From NCBI GenBank assembly GCA_963530295.1, contig CAUSCF010000004.1:1-64000 (forward strand): a stretch of 64,000 nucleotides of DNA, read 5' to 3'. This stretch comes from JABCPE02 sp963530295. Its GTDB lineage: Bacteria; Bacteroidota; Bacteroidia; Flavobacteriales; Weeksellaceae. The position numbers were made by a program, and so were the translations under genes. The notes beneath the pieces are model-generated. The model did not search any database and was not told where the DNA came from. It was given only the letters and a program-made list of their open reading frames with translations. Shown here in pieces: positions 58,935 to 64,000 of the stretch (positions within the stretch are counted from its first letter, which is position 1; each line of letters starts with the position of its first letter).

Positions 58935-59762
58935 TTATATAGGGTAATATTCTATCGTTCTTTCTACAATAAGGTTTGTGTAGCGTTTGGAGTATTCGAT
59001 GCGTTTCTCTATCCAATTGCCGTGATTATCATAGCGATAGGTGTATTTGCGAGTATAGACTTCGCCTTCTTTGTTGCTAATTCGCTCGAAAATTTCGTTG
59101 TTATGCTCATCGAAAGTGGTTTCAGTTATTGAATAAGGTTTGGGGTCGCCTATATCCTGATGGGCAACATAAATTACATTGCCTTTTTCATCAAAACGAG
59201 TTATGGTAAACATAAAAGGCTTGCCATTGGCTGAAAGATTGGTATTGACTTTTTCGGTATCGCTACGAAATTCAATAGAGTCGTGAAGAATCTTTTCTCC
59301 TGTAGATATGTTTGTATGACAACGATCTATATATCTGCCTTGTGTATCATATTGGAGTTGTAAGAGATATTCGGCATCGGCTGTGCGGGAGTGCTGACTT
59401 ATGTTATTGCCGTGCGCATCGTATTCGAAAGTAACAGTTTCTTTCCATTTGCCATTTTCATAAGTAATACATTCTACCTTTTGTTGTAGGTCGTTATAGC
59501 GGTATTGTTTTTCCTCCCAACAGTCAGTTAGTTCTTCATCTTCAGGGTCGTAGAGGTGAGAACTCAAGCGGTTGCCGTGAGAGTCGTAGGTAAAGAGGAA
59601 GTGGTATTCCTCGCCATAACAAGCGTCTACAAGTTTACCTTGCTCATTGTAAATGAGGGTTTCGGTATAGTCTTCTAAGAAGTATTCTTCGCCTTTTTGC
59701 CACTGACCATCTTCGGTGATGACAGCAGCATAACAATGCGATTCATCTCGTTTTATCTTCAT
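58935..59762 (-). CDS. YD-repeat-like protein, cytoplasmic
   Basis: A 275-residue protein made of repeated strand units of the Rhs/YD type: FTYDSHGNRLSSHLYD, FEYDAHGNNISQHSR, LQYDTQGRYIDRC, FDEKGNVIYVAH, TFDEHNNEIFERI and YRYDNHGNWIEKRIE. Each unit has Y/F-D-x-x-G/N-N. There is no signal peptide and no toxin-like C-terminal domain, so it is not an Rhs effector. It lies directly upstream of the SUKH-like gene (5-base gap). It may be a toxin-cage fragment, an immunity partner or an unrelated YD protein. Confidence 0.7.
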   Translation of the reverse strand: MKIKRDESHCYAAVITEDGQWQKGEEYFLEDYTETLIYNEQGKLVDACYGEEYHFLFTYDSHGNRLSSHLYDPEDEELTDCWEEKQYRYNDLQQKVECITYENGKWKETVTFEYDAHGNNISQHSRTADAEYLLQLQYDTQGRYIDRCHTNISTGEKILHDSIEFRSDTEKVNTNLSANGKPFMFTITRFDEKGNVIYVAHQDIGDPKPYSITETTFDEHNNEIFERISNKEGEVYTRKYTYRYDNHGNWIEKRIEYSKRYTNLIVERTIEYYPI

Positions 59763-59779
59763 AGTATTAAATTTGCCAA

Positions 59780-60241
59780 TTAGTTAATTGCCGAATTACT
59801 TTTCATCATCTTGTATTTTTTTCTTTCTCCTTCAATAGTTGCCACTACTTCGAAACCGAGTTTCGTATAAAGACCTTTAGCTATGGGGTTGTCATCAAAT
59901 ACATTTAAGCTAATAGAATGAACACTTTTATCCTCAAAAAGCATTGCGACAAATAACTGCATTGCCAAGCTACCTAATCCTTTTCCTGTAAGTGAAGGAT
60001 TGATAAGAAATCTACCAATGTGTATGTTATTTTCTTCTACTTTTATTTGCTGAATCATCCCTATAAAACTACCCTCTGCCTCAATACGAAAGCAATGAGA
60101 CAGCGCATCGAGCTGCTCCATCGTAAGAGGATACTGCAGTGCATCTCCTGCCCATTGTTGCAAGAAATCAGCGCCTTTGCTATTTGTCCAACGTATAATA
60201 GCCTCTTTATCTTCAGGCAATAATCCTTCAGTTATTTTCAT
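59780..60241 (-). CDS. GNAT-family N-acetyltransferase
   Basis: A 153-residue GNAT enzyme. The acetyl-CoA loop is FLINPSLTGKGLGSLAMQL (GKGLGS) and the following SLNVFDDNPIAKGLYTKLGFEVVA is the classic fourth motif. The acceptor substrate is unknown. It is the upstream-most member of the minus-strand cluster (18 bases before the YD-repeat gene). Confidence 0.88.
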   Translation of the reverse strand: MKITEGLLPEDKEAIIRWTNSKGADFLQQWAGDALQYPLTMEQLDALSHCFRIEAEGSFIGMIQQIKVEENNIHIGRFLINPSLTGKGLGSLAMQLFVAMLFEDKSVHSISLNVFDDNPIAKGLYTKLGFEVVATIEGERKKYKMMKSNSAIN

Positions 60242-60335
60242 TCATTTACTAAATTAAAATCTGTTCAAAAATATTAAATTTATTTTCATCCAAAATAAAG
60301 ACTTGCAGGAACTTGCATTTTTTCTAATAAAACAA

Positions 60336-60343
60336 TACTTTTG
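60336..60343 (+). promoter_or_regulatory. TAnnTTTG promoter element of the M28 peptidase gene
   Basis: Reads TACTTTTG and ends 27 bases before the ATG at 60371. An open frame extending to a TTG at 60341 would start inside this element. Confidence 0.45.
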
Positions 60344-60370
60344 GACAAAAATCAATTAAATTATAAACCT

Positions 60371-61834
60371 ATGAAAAAAATCGTATTTACTCTCCTCATG
60401 GGAATCCTCTGCCCTTCGCTGGGTGCGCAGAGCTACAAGAAGCCTTTGGTTTCGGCTATTAAGGAAAAAGACCTCCGCACAGACATGTACCAGATGGCAG
60501 CTGACCAGTTCTGGGGAAGAGAGGCAGGAAACCTAGATGAACTCAAAGTTTCCGTATGGTTCGCAGACAAAATGAAAGAAGCAGGGATAAAACCCGCTGG
60601 GGACAACGGCACTTATTTCCAGTTTTTTGATATGTACCGCCACCAGATTTCTCCACTTAGTTCGGTGAAAATCGGTGAGAAAAACCTTAAAATTTGGAAA
60701 GACATTTTGGTTTCTGATGTAGTAAATGCTCATTTCTCTCTGCCTATCATCAGTGTAGGCGAGGTGGAACCAGAGCAGTTGACTTCCCAGATTGCAGGAA
60801 AAGTAGTTGCCATCAATGTTTCTAAAAAAGGTATCGAGCAGGAAATGACACTTTTCGAGAGAAGATACCCAAGATTTATCAAAGCTAAATACCTTAATTC
60901 GGCTAAAAAATTAGGTGCGAAAGGCATTGTTTTCATTACGGATGAAATCTCTGACAAAAGCTGGATAGAAGTAGAACCAATGATGAAAAGAGGTGTCTAC
61001 GGAGTGGAAGGACTGAATGAAAACATCAAAGAAGATATCCCTGTCTTTTGGATAAAAAAAGAAAACCAAAACTGGCTGAAAGGAAATCCGCAGATTACCG
61101 TAAACTTACAGACAGAAACTTACAAATATCCTTCTGTGAACATCATCGGAAAGATAGAAGGAACAGACCCAAAACTAAAAAATGAATATGTCTTGCTCAG
61201 CGGACATCAGGACCATGACGGTATCCGACACCCTGTGAAAAACGACACCATCTACAACGGTGCCGATGACAATGCCAGCACCTGCGTGGCTCTACTTGCG
61301 ATGGGAAGAGCATACAGCAAGCAGCCTGCGAAACGAAGCATCTTGTTTGTGATTCACGGTGCTGAAGAAAGAGGACTCCTAGGCTCTAGATGGCATTCTG
61401 CCCATCCTGTAGTTCCGAGAGAAAACATCGTAGCTGTGCTGAACGGCGATATGATTGGAAGAAATGATATCAATGAAGCTGCTCTCCTTGGTGGTCAGTC
61501 TCCGCACAAGAATTCTGATGACTTGGTAAGAATGGCGGAAGAAGCCAACCAAGAAAGCACTAAATTTAAGTTTTTGAAAGACTGGGATTTACCAGAGCAT
61601 CCAGAGTTTTTCTATTTCCGAAGCGACCACCTGCCTTACGCAAGGCTTGGTATTCCAGCGGTATTTTTCACAAGTGTGCTGCACCACCAGTACCACCAGC
61701 CGCAGGACGAATCAGAAAATATAGATTTCAAAAAACTTTACAAAATGACGGAATGGATGTACAGAACCTCTTGGAAAGTAGCCAACGAGCCACAAAGACC
61801 AAGACTTCTACCCAATGTAAAATTTGAAAGATAA
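60371..61834 (+). CDS. M28-family zinc aminopeptidase, exported
   Basis: A 487-residue exported metallopeptidase with signal peptide MKKIVFTLLMGILCPSLGAQ. The C-terminal half is the M28 catalytic domain with two zinc ions: LSGHQDHDG (His), NGADDNASTC (bridging Asp), HGAEERGLLGS (catalytic Glu), LNGDMIGRND (Asp) and SVLHHQYHQPQDE (His). A PA-like insert (about 130-250) lies before it. It probably releases amino acids from periplasmic or surface peptides. The start at 60371 begins the signal peptide. Confidence 0.92.
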   Translation: MKKIVFTLLMGILCPSLGAQSYKKPLVSAIKEKDLRTDMYQMAADQFWGREAGNLDELKVSVWFADKMKEAGIKPAGDNGTYFQFFDMYRHQISPLSSVKIGEKNLKIWKDILVSDVVNAHFSLPIISVGEVEPEQLTSQIAGKVVAINVSKKGIEQEMTLFERRYPRFIKAKYLNSAKKLGAKGIVFITDEISDKSWIEVEPMMKRGVYGVEGLNENIKEDIPVFWIKKENQNWLKGNPQITVNLQTETYKYPSVNIIGKIEGTDPKLKNEYVLLSGHQDHDGIRHPVKNDTIYNGADDNASTCVALLAMGRAYSKQPAKRSILFVIHGAEERGLLGSRWHSAHPVVPRENIVAVLNGDMIGRNDINEAALLGGQSPHKNSDDLVRMAEEANQESTKFKFLKDWDLPEHPEFFYFRSDHLPYARLGIPAVFFTSVLHHQYHQPQDESENIDFKKLYKMTEWMYRTSWKVANEPQRPRLLPNVKFER

Positions 61835-61847
61835 AACCCAAAAATAG

Positions 61848-61884
61848 TCCGCCTCTTTTCTAAATGAAAAGAGGCGGATTTTAT
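61848..61884. terminator. bidirectional terminator between the M28 and SPFH genes
   Basis: The 12-base stem TCCGCCTCTTTT/AAAAGAGGCGGA is perfect with a 7-base loop. T-rich sequence follows on the plus side. Confidence 0.85.
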
Positions 61885-61902
61885 TTAGTTTAAATTGGAA
61901 AA

Positions 61903-62841
61903 TTAGTGTCTGTGCTCTTTTGGTGGATTAGGATAGTGTCCTTTATCAGCTTCCTCCACTTTGTGCGCGGTGTTCATGGCTACTATCAGGTCATTCAGCA
62001 TGGAATTTGCCGCCATTGGTGAGTTTGGAAGAAGAACCAAATTAGAACGGTTGTTAGCTCCTATGGAATGAAGCGTGTCATAATGCTGAGTAACTACTAT
62101 CAGCGCCGATGCCTCTTGCGCATTGATATTCACGCTATTAAGCATTTTTACAGATTCTTCCAGACCTTTCGCGATTTCCCTTCTTTGGTCTGCGATCCCC
62201 TGCCCTTGCAGCTTTTTAGACTCGGCTTCTGCTTTCGCTACGGCTACGATACGAATTCTTTCTGCTTCAGATTCATACTCGGCAGCAGTTTTTTCTCTTT
62301 CCGCCGCATTGATTCGGTTCATCGCTTGTTTTACCTGCTCATCTGGGTCTATATCCGTTACCAAAGCCTTTATAATATCATATCCATAACTCTGCATTGC
62401 CTCCTGAATTTCAGCTTTTACAGCGATAGCGATATCATCTTTCTTCACGAAAACATCATCCAATTTTAGCTTTGGAACTTCGGCTCTCACCACATCAAAA
62501 ACATATGAAGTTATCTGATTATGAGGGTCTTCCAGTTTATAGTAAGCATCACTTACCTGATTCCTAATTACCTGATACTGAACCGAAACTCTCATCTTAA
62601 TAAACACATTATCAAGGGTTTTGGTATCTATCAATACATCAAGCTGTTGGATTTTTAAAGTTAATCTTTTGGTAATATTATCAATAAATGGAATTTTGAG
62701 GTGAAGTCCCGCGTGACGAACAGAATGGAATTTCCCCAATCGCTCTACGATTGCCGCAGTCTCCTGCTTCACAGTAAATAATGATGCCATAAAAAACAAT
62801 ACAGCAACAAATGCAAAAAAACTAAAAATAAGTGGTCCCAT
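61903..62841 (-). CDS. SPFH/band 7 (stomatin-like) membrane protein
   Basis: A 312-residue protein anchored by one N-terminal helix (FSFFAFVAVLFFMASLF). The SPFH domain (about 25-190) has ETAAIVERLGKFHSVRHAGLHLKIPF, LTLKIQQLDV and the IDPDEQVKQAMNRINAAEREK region, and a coiled coil follows (about 170-230). It is of the stomatin/YbbK type, which forms oligomeric membrane scaffolds and is often paired with an NfeD protein or protease; none is adjacent. The C-terminal His-rich tail (HYPNPPKEHRH) is odd. Confidence 0.88.
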   Translation of the reverse strand: MGPLIFSFFAFVAVLFFMASLFTVKQETAAIVERLGKFHSVRHAGLHLKIPFIDNITKRLTLKIQQLDVLIDTKTLDNVFIKMRVSVQYQVIRNQVSDAYYKLEDPHNQITSYVFDVVRAEVPKLKLDDVFVKKDDIAIAVKAEIQEAMQSYGYDIIKALVTDIDPDEQVKQAMNRINAAEREKTAAEYESEAERIRIVAVAKAEAESKKLQGQGIADQRREIAKGLEESVKMLNSVNINAQEASALIVVTQHYDTLHSIGANNRSNLVLLPNSPMAANSMLNDLIVAMNTAHKVEEADKGHYPNPPKEHRH

Positions 62842-62913
62842 AATTATAAAAATTTAATTTCATTTTATTAGTATCAATGTCTAACGAAATGTTACAAAAA
62901 ATGTAAAAAAATT

Positions 62914-64000
62914 TTACATCGTCATTCCGATATCTATTCCTTTTATTTTTCGATAAAGGTCTGTAGCATAGTTATCCGTCATCCCAGAAACAAAATCCAA
63001 AACACCCATTATCTTTTCATAAGGTTCGCCATCGTATCTGAACTGCTCGGGCAGTAATTGAAGGGCTTTCTTGTCATAATCTTTAGGATTTTCTTTTATT
63101 ACCGATGGAATAAAATGATTGAGAAGCTCATACATCACATTATACCCTGCATTTTCTATCTCTACCACCGCTCGGTGATTGTAGATTTCGTCAATGGAAA
63201 ACTGCTTTATATCCTGCAAAGTTTTATTTTCTTTTTTAAAAATAGAAAGCAGCGACTGGTCTAAATTTCCTGTAAGAATATCATCAAATTTATCCTTGTA
63301 AAGCCTTATGGAAACATTGATTAGAGAATTGATAACCTTTGCACGGAGGTAAGATATTCTGTCATTTTTATCAGAAATCACGGATAGTTTGTCCTCTACT
63401 CGTTTTATGTTTTCATCCGTGGTTTTGATGAGTTCTAGGATGAGGTTTTCGCAGTCGGAAGAAGAGATGATTTTCAGCCTGTGGGCATCTTCTATGTCTA
63501 TAATATTATAGCAGATATCGTCCGCCGCCTCTACCAGCCATACGAAGGGATGCCTTTTATACACCAGCGGTTCTTTCTGTTCTGTAATAAAAGCCGTGGC
63601 ATTGGCTATTTCTTTGAAAGTTTCCTTTTCGCTTTGGAAAAAACCGAATTTCTTTCTGTGAAGCTGTTTTCTGTCCTTTGCGATGGACTCGCAGGGATAT
63701 TTAGCGATACTCGCCAAAGTCGTCATGGTCAGCTGAAGCCCGCCTCTGTCCTTGCCTCTCTGCTGGTGGGTAAGCACACGGATGGCATTGGCATTTCCTT
63801 CAAAATTAATGAAATCTGCCCATTGTTTCTCGGTCATCAGAGATTTTAAATCTTCATTTTTCTCAAAATAACTTGCGATGGCATCTTCCCCAGAATGCCC
63901 GAAAGCAGGGTTTCCTATATCATGGCAGAGACACGCCGCCGCTATCACATTATGTAAATTATGAAGGTAAAAATTCTTTGAATTCTCGTTTAATTCTTGA
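62914..64000 (-). CDS. dgt: deoxyguanosinetriphosphate triphosphohydrolase, N-terminus cut by window edge
   Basis: HD-domain enzyme that hydrolyses dGTP to deoxyguanosine and triphosphate. The frame is open to the right edge, so the true start lies beyond; 362 codons are visible. It has HNVIAAACLCHDIGNPAFGHSGE (HD motif and downstream Gly/His), and EAADDICYNIIDIEDAH (third metal ligand region) as in the Dgt family. The part before the HD motif (upstream of 63950) reads QELNENSKNFYLHNL in frame. It precedes the SPFH gene by 72 bases on the same strand. Confidence 0.9.
   Translation of the reverse strand, partial: QELNENSKNFYLHNLHNVIAAACLCHDIGNPAFGHSGEDAIASYFEKNEDLKSLMTEKQWADFINFEGNANAIRVLTHQQRGKDRGGLQLTMTTLASIAKYPCESIAKDRKQLHRKKFGFFQSEKETFKEIANATAFITEQKEPLVYKRHPFVWLVEAADDICYNIIDIEDAHRLKIISSSDCENLILELIKTTDENIKRVEDKLSVISDKNDRISYLRAKVINSLINVSIRLYKDKFDDILTGNLDQSLLSIFKKENKTLQDIKQFSIDEIYNHRAVVEIENAGYNVMYELLNHFIPSVIKENPKDYDKKALQLLPEQFRYDGEPYEKIMGVLDFVSGMTDNYATDLYRKIKGIDIGMTM

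Noticed and set aside
1..64000. CRISPR arrays, insertion sequences, integrases, prophage genes
   Set aside because: I found no repeat-spacer pattern, no transposase or recombinase motif and no phage structural genes on either strand.

Overview
The window looks like the chromosome of an AT-rich Bacteroidota, most likely class Flavobacteriia and close to the Chryseobacterium/Riemerella/Bergeyella group (Weeksellaceae). The evidence is: many start regions preceded by the Bacteroidota promoter element TAnnTTTG; the rpmB-rpmG-DUF4295 trio; atpD-atpC standing apart from the other ATP synthase genes; families typical of the phylum (DUF2723, DUF349, DUF4136, PCMD lipoprotein, SDR-type threonine dehydrogenase); and signal peptides ending in xSQ or xAQ. 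The species cannot be fixed from the sequence alone. Most of the window is core genome. No insertion sequence, integrase, CRISPR array, rRNA or prophage was seen.

Layout. 1-4.3 kb (minus strand): a cut exported protein, thiN, ftsY, DUF4295, rpmG, rpmB, lnt. 4.3-9.6 kb: VanZ-like protein, M48 peptidase, an exported protein, DUF4136 lipoprotein, a small HExxH membrane protein, ZupT. 9.6-17.4 kb (minus): pabA/trpG, an SDR plus succinate-semialdehyde dehydrogenase operon, an esterase, lgt with an unusual exported N-terminal domain, yidD, an Imm53-type immunity protein, an epimerase, an RluB-type pseudouridine synthase. 17.5-22.4 kb: FkbM methyltransferase plus flippase, then thioredoxin and a TonB-dependent receptor. 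22.6-30.2 kb: DUF2723 giant membrane protein, kdsA, a very AT-rich stretch with two small orphan genes, aroK, a Lys-Leu-Lys tRNA cluster, threonine dehydrogenase. 30.3-40.8 kb: mscL, rbfA-lolC/E-aroE, DUF349, ribD, YigZ, zinc peptidase, GNAT-HAD-map, ribF. 40.9-46.1 kb: atpD-atpC, a tryptophan attenuator, trpB, SGNH hydrolase with a LysM insert, tpx. 46.2-55.6 kb (minus): dacB, priA, outer-membrane barrel plus PCMD lipoprotein, three tandem paralogues, purH. 55.7-60.2 kb: DUF488, a membrane protein, and a run of cytoplasmic proteins resembling toxin-immunity families (DUF695/RraB, SUKH-like, YD-repeat-like), then a GNAT. 60.3-64 kb: M28 peptidase, SPFH protein, and dgt cut by the right edge.

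How the genes work together. Several envelope functions recur: lipoprotein maturation (lgt, lnt), lipoprotein export (LolC/E-like permease), LPS Kdo synthesis (kdsA), peptidoglycan trimming (dacB), membrane insertion (ftsY, yidD). Aromatic amino acid supply is spread over aroE, aroK, pabA/trpG and trpB; riboflavin over ribD and ribF.

The most striking regulatory element lies at 42771-42926. It combines a 27-codon leader ORF with tandem Trp codons, a candidate antiterminator and a strong intrinsic terminator, placed between atpC and a trpB that has no trpA beside it. Other points of interest are the Lgt fusion, a palindromic back-to-back promoter between lnt and the VanZ-like gene, a promoter nested inside a terminator hairpin upstream of pabA, likely leaderless mRNAs, the AT-rich island beside the tRNA cluster, and the immunity-like gene cluster.
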